Positions 14,444 through 22,365 of a DNA stretch of 23,418 bases are shown here, piece after piece. Position numbers and translations under genes: made by a program. The DNA is from JBAYNS01 sp041678625 (GTDB taxonomy: Bacteria > Patescibacteriota > Gracilibacteria > Peribacterales > Peribacteraceae). Position 1 is the first letter of the stretch. Each line of letters starts with the position of its first letter. Below the pieces are notes generated by a model, which had not been told where the DNA came from, did no database searches, and saw only the letters and a program-made list of their open reading frames with translations. The stretch covers positions 1 through 23,418 of the forward strand of contig JBAYNS010000006.1 of assembly GCA_041678625.1 (NCBI GenBank). Direction: 5' to 3'.

Positions 14444-16597
14444 ATGCACCGCTCTGTAATCTTCTTTGTTTTCCTTGCCTCTTGCTTCTACCCTCTGAGC
14501 ACGGGAGCTAAGGATTTGGTGGATAAACCGCCTATTATTTCCCGCGAGCAGTGGGGAGCAGATGAATCCTTCCTGACACAGGACCCTAATGGCGATGTCG
14601 ACGTGGGCGTCACAGATGTTGGAGAATCAGGGAACACCGCTGACCGCGCCGAAGAATGTCAGGAGTGGCGTCGTAAATATCCCAACGAATTCTCTATTGA
14701 TCGTACAGTGACTGTAGATGAGAACGGTGAACGCCTGCGATGGGCCCAACAGTATTCATCTATGATCCGGCTGCTTGTAGTGCATCACACCGCACTGAAA
14801 GTCACTGGCGATGATCGGTCGCCAGCAGAACGCATGCAAGCGCTCTATCAGTACCATGCGAATCAATTGGGATGGGGAGACATTGGTTATAACTACGTCG
14901 TTGATGAAAAGGGGAATATTTACGAAGGCAGAGCGGGAGGAGACGGCGTTATTGGAGGTCATGTGTATTGTTCTAATGTGGGAACAATTGGCATTGCCCT
15001 CATGGGGAATTTTGAGGAAGAGCGCCCCACGCAACCGCAAATCAAAAGCCTAAAATGGCTCCTTGCGTACCTGGCACAGGAAAACTCCATTAATCTGAAT
15101 GCGAAGACACGGTTTCACGGCGTTCTGACTCCTACCATTGTCGGCCACAAGGATGTTGGACGAACTAAATGCCCCGGTTATTATCTGAAGGAAATCCTTC
15201 CGCAGATCCGCACGCATGTTATCGCTGGCAAACTTGGCTCACCCATCAGCCCGCCATCGTTGCGATTCTACAGTGACGGGACTTCTCGGCGCCTTGCAGA
15301 GCGGCTCTATGTTCCAGAGAAACGTGAACCCACACTGGAGCCTATGGGGCCTACCGAGCTCATCGGGAGACCGGGGGGGCAGCTTACCATTCAGGTGCGC
15401 TATACCGCAGGAGATGCGCTTGTGCCGCGACGGGCGCGCTTGGTAGCCGTGGAACGTTCCGATCCGCGCATCGGCATCTGGCAGGATTTTGCGGGGAATG
15501 ACGTGCGCGTCCGGCGGGAAATTCTTGCACCGCAATCTCTGCGGGCTGGCGAATCGATAGTTATTCCTCTGCGCATTCAATTGCCGCGCAGAACACTAAT
15601 GTATGACCTGAGCATAGGAGACATTGATTTTAAGCTGCGCGCGGAGGGTCGTAGGATTCCGCTTCCTATAAACTCTTCTGCGTCATTGTCATCCGAACAG
15701 GAATCTGAGGAAGATACACCTGTCTTCGTGCCAGCGGCCGCACCCAACTCTTCCAGCATTATCCCTCAGTCTCTGGCGCGCGCAGAGAAACTCATTCGCA
15801 TACGCCTCAGTTTTGATCAACCAACAGCTACGATCACCAGTAATGTGCTCCCCAAGATTAACGATCGCGTGTTAGGCGGCCGTTCTGTGTCGCTGCGCCG
15901 CGACGGTGATTCCTGCCTAGCTGAGGTAGCTGGTTTACGCGTTTCCGCCCCCATTGTGCGTATTGATGCACAATCAGGCGTCAATACTATTGCCAGCTGG
16001 TCACGGGCGACCAACCGTTTCCGTGGTGTTCTGGAATGTCGGATTATCGATGACCAACTCGTACTCATCAATGAACTTTCTCTGGAGGATTATCTCAAAG
16101 GATTAGCTGAAGAGCCGGATTCCGAACCGTATGAAAAACAGCGTGCCTTTGCTATCGCTGCGCGCAGTTACGCTGCGTACTACCTGCAGCCATTGCACCG
16201 CAAGTTCCCAGAGATGCCCTATGACGGAGATGACAGCCCTGCTCGATTCCAATCGTATGGTGGCGTGTATTTTGAAGAACAGAATCCCCGCTGGGTTCAG
16301 GCAGTGGAAAGTACTGCAGGAAAAGTTGTTACCAAGAATGGACTCCTGGTGAAAACCCCCTACTTTTCTGCAGATGACGGACGGACCCGTTCGCCGGAGG
16401 AAGTGGGCTGGAATCGTTTCCCTTTTGAAGAAATATTCGAGAGCAAGCCTGATCCTTGGTGTCAGGGATTACCGATGAACGGACATGGCGTTGGTATGTC
16501 CGGCTGCGGAGCAAAAGGCCAGGCCAAAACCGGTAAAACCGGTGAAGAGATTATTCAGTACTACTACGAGGGGATTCAGATCCAGCAGCTGCAGTAA
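14444..16597 (+). CDS. Secreted PGRP-type amidase fused to a SpoIID/LytB domain
   Basis: A 717-residue exported cell-wall enzyme. A signal peptide covers about residues 1-22 (cleavage near STGA/K). Residues 30-260 are an N-acetylmuramoyl-L-alanine amidase of the PGRP/Amidase_2 type: VVHHT (112-116), GYNYVV (148-153), GHKD (234-237) and TKCPG (241-245) supply the expected zinc ligands His114, His235 and Cys243. A middle region (270-450) looks like beta-rich spacer plus a Ser/Glu-rich linker. Residues 450-717 are a SpoIID/LytB domain: LEDYLKGLAEEPD, with Glu556 at the site of the catalytic Glu of EMP; RAFAIAARSYAAYY; and GHGVGMSGCGAKGQ (680-693). SpoIID-type proteins are lytic transglycosylases acting on strands freed of stem peptides, so the first domain could prepare substrate for the second. 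It converges on metK, 3 bp apart. Confidence 0.93.
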   Translation: MHRSVIFFVFLASCFYPLSTGAKDLVDKPPIISREQWGADESFLTQDPNGDVDVGVTDVGESGNTADRAEECQEWRRKYPNEFSIDRTVTVDENGERLRWAQQYSSMIRLLVVHHTALKVTGDDRSPAERMQALYQYHANQLGWGDIGYNYVVDEKGNIYEGRAGGDGVIGGHVYCSNVGTIGIALMGNFEEERPTQPQIKSLKWLLAYLAQENSINLNAKTRFHGVLTPTIVGHKDVGRTKCPGYYLKEILPQIRTHVIAGKLGSPISPPSLRFYSDGTSRRLAERLYVPEKREPTLEPMGPTELIGRPGGQLTIQVRYTAGDALVPRRARLVAVERSDPRIGIWQDFAGNDVRVRREILAPQSLRAGESIVIPLRIQLPRRTLMYDLSIGDIDFKLRAEGRRIPLPINSSASLSSEQESEEDTPVFVPAAAPNSSSIIPQSLARAEKLIRIRLSFDQPTATITSNVLPKINDRVLGGRSVSLRRDGDSCLAEVAGLRVSAPIVRIDAQSGVNTIASWSRATNRFRGVLECRIIDDQLVLINELSLEDYLKGLAEEPDSEPYEKQRAFAIAARSYAAYYLQPLHRKFPEMPYDGDDSPARFQSYGGVYFEEQNPRWVQAVESTAGKVVTKNGLLVKTPYFSADDGRTRSPEEVGWNRFPFEEIFESKPDPWCQGLPMNGHGVGMSGCGAKGQAKTGKTGEEIIQYYYEGIQIQQLQ

Positions 16598-16600
16598 GTG

Positions 16601-17752
16601 TTATCCCACTGCTTTTAGCAGCATTTCGATCCGGGGGGTTTCTTCCCATAGAACTCCCAGATCTTCCCGCCCCATGTGGCCATATGCCGCAAGTGCTTTG
16701 TACTGCGGCTTGCAGAGATCCAGAGCATCAATAATAGCTGCAGGGCGGAGATCAAAGACCTCTTGAATGCCCCGTTCGATTGCACGGTCATCCTTGGTGC
16801 CTGTGCCGAACGTATCTACGTGGATAGAGACTGGCTGGGCAATGCCAATGGCATACGCAATCTGCACCTCGCACGTACGTGCAAGGCCGGCACGTACAAC
16901 GTGCTTGGCGATCCAGCGAGCGGCATACGCTGCCGAGCGATCAACTTTACTTGGGTCTTTGCCAGAGAAGCATCCGCCGCCATGACGTCCGATGCCACCA
17001 TAAGTATCCACGATAATTTTGCGACCCGTGAGACCGCAATCGCCTGGAGGTCCGCCGATGACAAAACGACCGGTGGGATTGATATGGAACTTTGTACGGT
17101 CATCCAACATTTCCCCGCAAACCGGCTCAATAACATGCTTGATAACATCTGCACGAATCTGCGCATGCTCAACATCCTCATGATGTTGTGTAGAAATCAC
17201 CACACAATCGATGCGTTGTGGTGTTCCATCGTCGCTATACTCGACCGTCACTTGACTCTTACCATCGGGCCGCAGGAATTTGAGACCGTTTTCTTTGCGC
17301 ACCTGTGCAAGTTTGTACGTTAATTTGTGCGCCAGAGAAATCGGTAACGGCATAAGTTCTGGTGTTTCGTCACACGCAAACCCGAACATCAATCCCTGGT
17401 CTCCCGCTCCTTGCTCGTGCTCCTGCGTTTGATCAACGCCCTGTGCAATATCCGGACTCTGCTCATCGATGCTGACCATAACAGCGCACGCCTTGTAGTC
17501 GAAACCGTAGGTTGCATCATCATAACCGATTTCTTTAATGGTCTGCCGTGCTATGCCAGCAACATCCACGTATCCGCTTGTGCGCATTTCGCCGGCAACA
17601 ATAACCAGACCAGTAGTAGCTAGACATTCGCAGGCAACGTGCGCCTGCGGATCCTGACGCAATGCATCATCGAGAATTGCGTCGGAAATCTGGTCGCAGA
17701 TTTTATCCGGATGACCTTCGGTCACCGATTCGGAAGTAAAGAAGTACGACAT
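16601..17752 (-). CDS. metK: S-adenosylmethionine synthetase
   Basis: Makes SAM from methionine and ATP. The 383-residue protein has the family length and motifs: SESVTEGHPDKICDQ (N terminus), the hexapeptide GAGDQG (about 116-121) and GGGCFSGKDPSKVDRSAAY (about 257-275), the phosphate-binding loop. Metal and phosphate ligands in these motifs are intact. The ATG at 17752 opens the canonical MSYFFTSESV. The start lies 8 nt after a 9-bp hairpin and about 70 nt after a SAM riboswitch aptamer, so its expression is expected to be lowered by its own product. No Shine-Dalgarno is seen; the start is preceded by a pyrimidine-rich CCCCCACAGUUCC. Confidence 0.97.
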   Translation of the reverse strand: MSYFFTSESVTEGHPDKICDQISDAILDDALRQDPQAHVACECLATTGLVIVAGEMRTSGYVDVAGIARQTIKEIGYDDATYGFDYKACAVMVSIDEQSPDIAQGVDQTQEHEQGAGDQGLMFGFACDETPELMPLPISLAHKLTYKLAQVRKENGLKFLRPDGKSQVTVEYSDDGTPQRIDCVVISTQHHEDVEHAQIRADVIKHVIEPVCGEMLDDRTKFHINPTGRFVIGGPPGDCGLTGRKIIVDTYGGIGRHGGGCFSGKDPSKVDRSAAYAARWIAKHVVRAGLARTCEVQIAYAIGIAQPVSIHVDTFGTGTKDDRAIERGIQEVFDLRPAAIIDALDLCKPQYKALAAYGHMGREDLGVLWEETPRIEMLLKAVG

Positions 17753-17760
17753 GGAACTGT

Positions 17761-17795
17761 GGGGGAAAGTGATAGAAAGAAGAGCTCTTTCCCCC
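17761..17795 (-). promoter_or_regulatory. Start-proximal hairpin of the metK leader (expression platform)
   Basis: In the RNA, GGGGGAAAG (17795 to 17787) pairs perfectly with CUUUCCCCC (17769 to 17761) around a 17-nt loop. The stem ends 8 nt before the metK AUG and has no U-tract after it, so it suits control of translation start or RNA stability better than intrinsic termination. The loop contains UCUAUC (17776-17771), identical to the 5' strand of aptamer helix P1. Confidence 0.75.
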
Positions 17796-17820
17796 TGCAG
17801 AGAAGAGTGAACTGTAACAG

Positions 17821-17922
17821 TCTATCTCCCCCGTCAGGGGCTGGATTTCCCACTTACACGCAAGAGCGAGAGTTGGGGGTCGCATCTTCGGGCCAGTTCC
17901 CTCCGCGACACTCTGGATAGAG
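17821..17922 (-). ncRNA. SAM riboswitch aptamer (SAM-I clan) upstream of metK
   Basis: The minus-strand RNA has the SAM-I clan core: AUCCAGAG, then GCGGAGGGAACUGGCCCGA (17906 to 17888). P1 forms from UCUAUC (17921-17916) and GAUAGA (17826-17821), P2 from GUCGC and GCGAC flanking the core, P3 around a CGC/GCG stem, and P4 from CCCC-UGAC-GGGG right before the P1 3' strand. GGGAAAUCCAGCCCC matches the usual AAAUCC segment of P3/P4. The core has one extra A (GGGAACUGG instead of GGGACUGG). Placement before metK fits feedback by SAM. The SAM-I versus SAM-I/IV subtype is not settled by eye. Confidence 0.88.
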
Positions 17923-17970
17923 CGGTGATGTAACCGTAGCGTACGCAATCCGTAGAACGGATGCAAGAAA

Positions 17971-18489
17971 CTACGCTGCGGATTCTTCAAACAATGGAAT
18001 GATTTGCGGACGCGCAGAGCATTGCCTCTCACAGGGAATATCTTCTTGCCGCGTACAGACAGGGCGCCATTCGCCGTCAACATCAGCAACATTGAGATCC
18101 TGACAGGTGTGATCTGATGCATTTCCCAGACGAAAATCATGCTGCGCACCAGCAAGAACTCTCTCGTAGTCGGAAAGCAGGCCAGAGTAATACCGCAGCA
18201 TAAGACACAGGCGCTCTTCAGTATTCTGCGTTCTTAGTATGCTCAATCTGTCCAGAAGTTCATCTGCTTCTTGAGGTCTGATGTCTCCCAAATCCAATGC
18301 TCCTAAAATACGTCTGCGCATGGGATCGTAATCTTCCGATTTGTTATGGTGTATATCCCTGCCAATTTCCTCGCAGAAGAACCTGTAGTCAGCCTCTAAA
18401 ACAATATCGGGGATGCTTCCTCTGGCATGCTGCAAAGCCCCCGGTTCCCCATCTGCCTGTTGTGCGCCATGCTCATTAGAGCTGATCAT
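17971..18489 (-). CDS. Hypothetical cytoplasmic protein, 172 aa
   Basis: Not recognised. There is no signal peptide or membrane segment. The middle (about residues 30-125) is rich in charged and Leu residues and looks helical (RFFCEEIGRDIHH, RRRILGALDLGD, ADELLDRLSILR, RLCLMLRYYSGLLSDYERVLAG). The ends are polar; four cysteines lie in the C-terminal third (TCQD, VCTR, PCERQC) without a zinc-finger spacing that I can name. The start is taken as the ATG at 18489; a TTG two codons upstream (18495) is possible. It is upstream of metK on the same strand, separated by the riboswitch, so it is probably a separate unit. Confidence 0.7.
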   Translation of the reverse strand: MISSNEHGAQQADGEPGALQHARGSIPDIVLEADYRFFCEEIGRDIHHNKSEDYDPMRRRILGALDLGDIRPQEADELLDRLSILRTQNTEERLCLMLRYYSGLLSDYERVLAGAQHDFRLGNASDHTCQDLNVADVDGEWRPVCTRQEDIPCERQCSARPQIIPLFEESAA

Positions 18490-18563
18490 AAGCAAACTTG
18501 ACGCTACACTGCTTTAATGCAGAGTTCAATATGCTTAATTTTGTGGCTTACATTAGGGCTCTT

Positions 18564-18815
18564 TTAGAGCTTGTTGTAGAACCAGGCAAACAGCCAACCG
18601 GTAACAAACCCATCTGCCATGCCCCATGCCGCGCCGATAACGCTGCCAGGAAGTGTGGGCTCAAAACCCCAGTACACGCTGCCGATAACCTGAACCATTG
18701 GAAGACCGTAACCAAAGTATGCAGCAAGCACGCCAAGGAAAAGCATTCCAAGAAAGCACGTTGCGCCACAGGCAAGACCGAAGCGGATTGTGCTGAGTTT
18801 GCCGTCTAATGCCAT
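18564..18815 (-). CDS. Small membrane protein of the family often labelled 'bacteriophage holin'
   Basis: An 83-residue protein with two hydrophobic segments (about 11-36 and 57-80) joined by a loop, YGLPMVQVIGSVYWGFEPTLPGS. The pattern GAAWGMADGFVTGWLFAWFYNKL at the C terminus, with a Gly-rich helix, an Asp-Gly-Phe turn and a terminal FAWxYN, resembles small proteins from archaea and candidate phyla that databases label as phage holin. No lysin or phage gene is nearby, so a phage role is doubtful. The ATG at 18815 is the start; the longer upstream reading frame has no protein character and overlaps zwf. A GCTCT/AGAGC hairpin (18558-18570) covers the stop. It is divergent from zwf. Confidence 0.78.
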   Translation of the reverse strand: MALDGKLSTIRFGLACGATCFLGMLFLGVLAAYFGYGLPMVQVIGSVYWGFEPTLPGSVIGAAWGMADGFVTGWLFAWFYNKL

Positions 18816-18896
18816 AGAAAGAGGGGAAAGTTGTAGGGTAGTGTACCGTTTTCCGTTTCTTGTTGCTATTCCGCGATGCGCGTTGGTGTGCTGTGC

Positions 18897-18902
18897 TATG
18901 CT
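18897..18902 (+). promoter_or_regulatory. Extended -10-like box TGC-TATGCT for zwf
   Basis: TATGCT (18897-18902) is preceded by TGC (extended -10 element) and ends 9 nt before the zwf ATG at 18912. No -35 is evident, as often with extended -10 promoters. Confidence 0.4.
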
Positions 18903-18911
18903 TTGCGACAC

Positions 18912-20354
18912 ATGTTTGCAGCTCCATCGCCATTCAGTTTGGTGCTCTTTGGCGCCTCTGGTCATCTGGCACAAATCAAGCTCTATCCAGCGCTCTATAT
19001 TCTGGCGCTTAAAAAACGTTTGCCCGAACAATATGCCATTGTAGGATTTTCACGGTCTGCAATGGATGATGGAGCGTTTCGCTCTTTGGTAGCGGATGCG
19101 GTGCACACACACGTCCCTGCAGTGAATGAATCGGTGCTGACCGCAATGCTGGAGCATGTGCACTACTACAAAGGTGAATATGATTCGCCTGATGACTTTA
19201 CTGCGCTCGCAAAGATCTTAAAGAATTTGGAAAAAAGATGGAGTGGCATTGTGCGTTTGATGTACTTCTCTGTCCCGCCTTCTGTTTTTTCCGCCGTAGG
19301 AAAGAACCTTTGCAAGGGGGGAGTGCACACGCCGGAAATTCCATTGCGATGCATTGTAGAGAAGCCTGTGGGGAACGATCAGGAAAGTTTCCAAGCAATT
19401 CGTGATGCATTGATCGGCTGCTTTCGCGAAGAAGAAATTTATTTGCTTGATCATTACCTTGGTAAAGAAGCTGTACGCAATATCTATTACCTGCGCTACG
19501 CAAATCCTGTGGTAGAAACACTGCTTGCCAATGCACTCATCCACCATGTGGAAATCACCTCTTTTGAGGCCGCAGGGATTGAAGGGCGCGCAGGATATTT
19601 TGAACATGCCGGAACACTACGCGATATGTTCCAGAGTCATATGCTCATGGTTGCATCTCTTCTAACGATGCCCCTAGTGGAAACGGAGCAATCCATCCCC
19701 AAGAGCCGTTTTGGTGCGCTGAAGCAATTTTATTTGCCCCCAGCTAAAAATCTGAACACTGTCATCCTGCAGGGGCAGTACGATGCTGGAGAAGTTCACA
19801 GCTCAACTGTGCCGGCATATCAGGAAGAAGAAGGTGTTGCTACTGATTCACGAACAAACACCTTTATTGCTCTTAAACTTCTCAGCCGTGCGTCCCGATG
19901 GCAGGGTGTGCCTTTCTATTTGCGTTCCGGCAAACGCCTGGAGAAGAAAGAGACGCGTATTTCTATTCAGTTTCAGGAACCAACAGAGGTGGGTGAAGGA
20001 GCTAACCCCAATTGTCTGCACATTATCCTACAAGGCGAAGCAGGCATGCGCTTGCATCTGCAAACAAAAATGGGCGGTACGAACCCCTCATTCCGGGCAC
20101 TGGTGCTGGCAGATCCTCTTGTTTGCATGGGTGATTGCCTGCCGGAACACAGCCTGATGATTCTGGAAGCTATTCACGGCAAGCGGCACTGGTTTCTTTC
20201 CTTCAATGAAGTACAGACTGCCTGGCATTTGATTGATCCTCTACAGGCACATCTGGATGAACCGACCACTGCGCTGCATCATTATCCTTCTGGTAGTAAA
20301 GGGCCGCAGGAAGCGGATGCGTGGATCACACAACAAGGAGTGACTTGGCACTGA
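18912..20354 (+). CDS. zwf: Glucose-6-phosphate 1-dehydrogenase
   Basis: Oxidises glucose 6-phosphate to 6-phosphogluconolactone with NADP+, the entry step of the oxidative pentose phosphate pathway. The 480-residue protein has the Rossmann motif LFGASGHLAQIKLYPALY (12-29), GFSRS (45-49, the Arg expected to hold the NADP phosphate), EKPVG (150-154), the active-site motif DHYLGKE (180-186) and GTLRDMFQSH ending in the probable catalytic His243. Two changes from the usual GASGDLAxRKL are seen: Asp to His at 17 and Arg to Ile at 22. The ATG at 18912 gives the normal N terminus; an upstream TTG-type extension (from 18876) adds unrelated residues. pgl, the next enzyme, lies 2 kb downstream on the same strand. 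The stop directly abuts the stop of the opposed cysteine-rich gene. Confidence 0.95.
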   Translation: MFAAPSPFSLVLFGASGHLAQIKLYPALYILALKKRLPEQYAIVGFSRSAMDDGAFRSLVADAVHTHVPAVNESVLTAMLEHVHYYKGEYDSPDDFTALAKILKNLEKRWSGIVRLMYFSVPPSVFSAVGKNLCKGGVHTPEIPLRCIVEKPVGNDQESFQAIRDALIGCFREEEIYLLDHYLGKEAVRNIYYLRYANPVVETLLANALIHHVEITSFEAAGIEGRAGYFEHAGTLRDMFQSHMLMVASLLTMPLVETEQSIPKSRFGALKQFYLPPAKNLNTVILQGQYDAGEVHSSTVPAYQEEEGVATDSRTNTFIALKLLSRASRWQGVPFYLRSGKRLEKKETRISIQFQEPTEVGEGANPNCLHIILQGEAGMRLHLQTKMGGTNPSFRALVLADPLVCMGDCLPEHSLMILEAIHGKRHWFLSFNEVQTAWHLIDPLQAHLDEPTTALHHYPSGSKGPQEADAWITQQGVTWH

Positions 20355-22253
20355 TTACAACTCTGCACAGTCCTGCGGACAATTGCATTGATCTTCCTCC
20401 GGAAGAATACAAAGACCATCACCACAGGTAACCCACCAATCCTCAACACAGGTGCCTTGCGAACCATCGTTGGATGTCACGCACACTTCTCCGCTAATGA
20501 AACTGGTAGGTTTTATTCCGGCATTCTGGCTGCAGCACTCCGTGGGACCAAACGCAGAATTCCCGTATACCTTCTCACCATTCTGTGCACAATTCACACA
20601 GTCCTCAGAGCAGGACGCTTCTTCGCTTTCGCACGCATCATCCCTACATCCATATTCGCAAGGATGCATCTTAAAACCTATCCCACCAATATATTCATCA
20701 CAAAAAAACTCTTGCAGTGCATTATCTGTCCAACATTTATCACTGAATTCCTGATTCTCATAAGAAACTTCTCCTTTTGCATAAAAATTCATTCCTCCAT
20801 CAGTATCAATACATTCATTTCCTCTAGGAGAATTGCATTTCCCATTACTGCATCCATTAGGACATTGAACGCCTATCGTTGTGCAAACTCCTACACCGGG
20901 GTCACAGATCCTTTCGTATAAATAACTCTGATTGGCACATTCATCTTTGGGTCTTACTGTTGGGTCATTCGGATCTAATTGTTCTTTATCATAACAAGTA
21001 GTAGCCATATAAGTATTATATCCATCAGGGTCCCAGCATTCACTTTCTCCAACAGAGATAAGTTCAGGCATATGGACTAAGGGAAGATCGTTATCTTCAC
21101 ATTTTCCCTCTTCGCAAGTTTTTCCCTCTTCGCATTCACCGCAACTACCTCCGCAACCATCGTCTCCACAATCCTTATTTTCACAATTTTCCATAGCATT
21201 ACATTCGCCTTCTAGATCTTCTGCACAATCCTGAGGACAGGATGCTTCTTCGAGCTCACCTTCGCATGCACCATTACCACATACTGGTCCTCCTGCTGCA
21301 CAATCCTCAACACAAAGGATGTGTCCATCGCAGAGATGAGGATTCTCTGTTGTCGGTTCACACGGGGATGCTGATTCGCCACCTTCGCAGATGCCATTCC
21401 CACAGACCTGCTCCTGCTCTAATGGTACACATATTCCTTGTGTACAAATCATACCTGCTTCGCAGTCCGCCGCATCCTGACAAATATCTGTATCTTCACT
21501 GCACACACTTGGGGATCCTTCGCAGATAAATCCGTCTTCCAGATGACAAGCAATGCTACATCCGTCTCCGTCCTGCAGCGCTACATCAGCTATCAATTCT
21601 CCCTGATCACACTCTTCCGCGCCACGAATAATGCCGTCTCCACAGTTCTCGTAGAGCTCCAATGTCGAATCTTCTGTGATGAAAAGACTATGATCTGCAT
21701 CATCTTCAAATGGATATACATACAGGTAATATGCCTTGTCAGGCTGTAATTGTCTTATGATGCGCTGAGATTGTTCCATCTGCTGATAAGCTGCCTGCTC
21801 CTGTAATGACAGATGGCTAAGTAAGACAGGCGAAAGGTAGTATTGCCCGTTCATCGGTGGTTCATTACCCGTATATTCGTAAAGCATCATGGCAACCTGC
21901 TGCTCAGCCTGTGCAACGAAGTTGCTGAAAATATCTGCATCAATACCAATTGGTCCTGTCCGTATAATATGATTGGTTTCGGCATCAAGACGCACACCTT
22001 CTGCAGACTGCTGCAAAGAAGTTTTTTGTATGGAACCATGTGCGCGACGATAACGGAATCCATTTGTATCCAAGGAATTGGATATAGCATCATTATCATT
22101 GTTTTCGGAAATCCCTATATCTGCTACCAGTTCGTTCGATGAATGTGTTCTCTCCCATTGTTGCACCACCACTGCAAAACAAAGAACAAAAAACATCCAC
22201 ACGATGAACCCCGTTTTTTCGTGCCAGGTGTCTGTGGGCTTTTTCCGTGGCAT
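20355..22253 (-). CDS. Membrane-anchored cysteine-rich surface protein with Myxococcus-type and CGNG repeats
   Basis: A 632-residue protein with an uncleaved N-terminal membrane anchor (about 15-31) after a basic start, so most of it lies outside. Residues 35-200 have no cysteines and look like a stalk. From about 205 it has more than 50 cysteines. The modules seen are: CGDGIIRGAEECDQGE...DGDGCSIAC (Myxococcus cysteine-rich repeat type); three C-G-N/D-G-x-C-E-x-x-E...C-x-x-D-C repeats (CGNGICEGGE, CGNGACEGELEE, and CGDGLC at the end); CGDDGCGGSCGECEEGKTC; and a DTDGGMNFYAKG module with GCRDDAC. These are disulfide-stabilised extracellular folds, possibly for adhesion or binding; the ligand is unknown. 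Composition is more AT-rich than zwf/pgl. It has its own promoter, and the ATG at 22253 is the natural start. Confidence 0.88.
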   Translation of the reverse strand: MPRKKPTDTWHEKTGFIVWMFFVLCFAVVVQQWERTHSSNELVADIGISENNDNDAISNSLDTNGFRYRRAHGSIQKTSLQQSAEGVRLDAETNHIIRTGPIGIDADIFSNFVAQAEQQVAMMLYEYTGNEPPMNGQYYLSPVLLSHLSLQEQAAYQQMEQSQRIIRQLQPDKAYYLYVYPFEDDADHSLFITEDSTLELYENCGDGIIRGAEECDQGELIADVALQDGDGCSIACHLEDGFICEGSPSVCSEDTDICQDAADCEAGMICTQGICVPLEQEQVCGNGICEGGESASPCEPTTENPHLCDGHILCVEDCAAGGPVCGNGACEGELEEASCPQDCAEDLEGECNAMENCENKDCGDDGCGGSCGECEEGKTCEEGKCEDNDLPLVHMPELISVGESECWDPDGYNTYMATTCYDKEQLDPNDPTVRPKDECANQSYLYERICDPGVGVCTTIGVQCPNGCSNGKCNSPRGNECIDTDGGMNFYAKGEVSYENQEFSDKCWTDNALQEFFCDEYIGGIGFKMHPCEYGCRDDACESEEASCSEDCVNCAQNGEKVYGNSAFGPTECCSQNAGIKPTSFISGEVCVTSNDGSQGTCVEDWWVTCGDGLCILPEEDQCNCPQDCAEL

Positions 22254-22265
22254 AGATTGCTATTC

Positions 22266-22294
22266 AGTGTACTCGCCTGGTATCTGTCTGGGAA
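22266..22294 (-). promoter_or_regulatory. Candidate promoter of the cysteine-rich protein gene
   Basis: On the minus strand TTCCCA (22289-22294), a 17-bp spacer and TACACT (22266-22271) precede the ATG at 22253 by 12 nt; the predicted leader is about 5 nt. Confidence 0.4.
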
Positions 22295-22331
22295 GTTCTC
22301 CTTGCTCGCAAAACAGCTCAACTCCTTTTTA

Positions 22332-22359
22332 TCGTCAGGATCTTGAGAATCCGTATACT
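22332..22359 (+). promoter_or_regulatory. Candidate promoter of pgl
   Basis: TCGTCA (22332-22337), a 16-bp spacer and TATACT (22354-22359) end 6 nt before the GTG at 22366. This placement supports the GTG as the true start and a leaderless message. Confidence 0.45.
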
Positions 22360-22365
22360 ATCATT

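Noticed and set aside
18564..18815. Holin-like gene as evidence of a prophage
   Set aside because: No lysin, structural, integrase or attachment-site signal is nearby; the family is common outside phages.
22078..22365. N-terminal extension of pgl from ATG 22078 or 22204
   Set aside because: It runs antisense through the start of the cysteine-rich gene and has no Pgl similarity; GTG 22366 fits the family.
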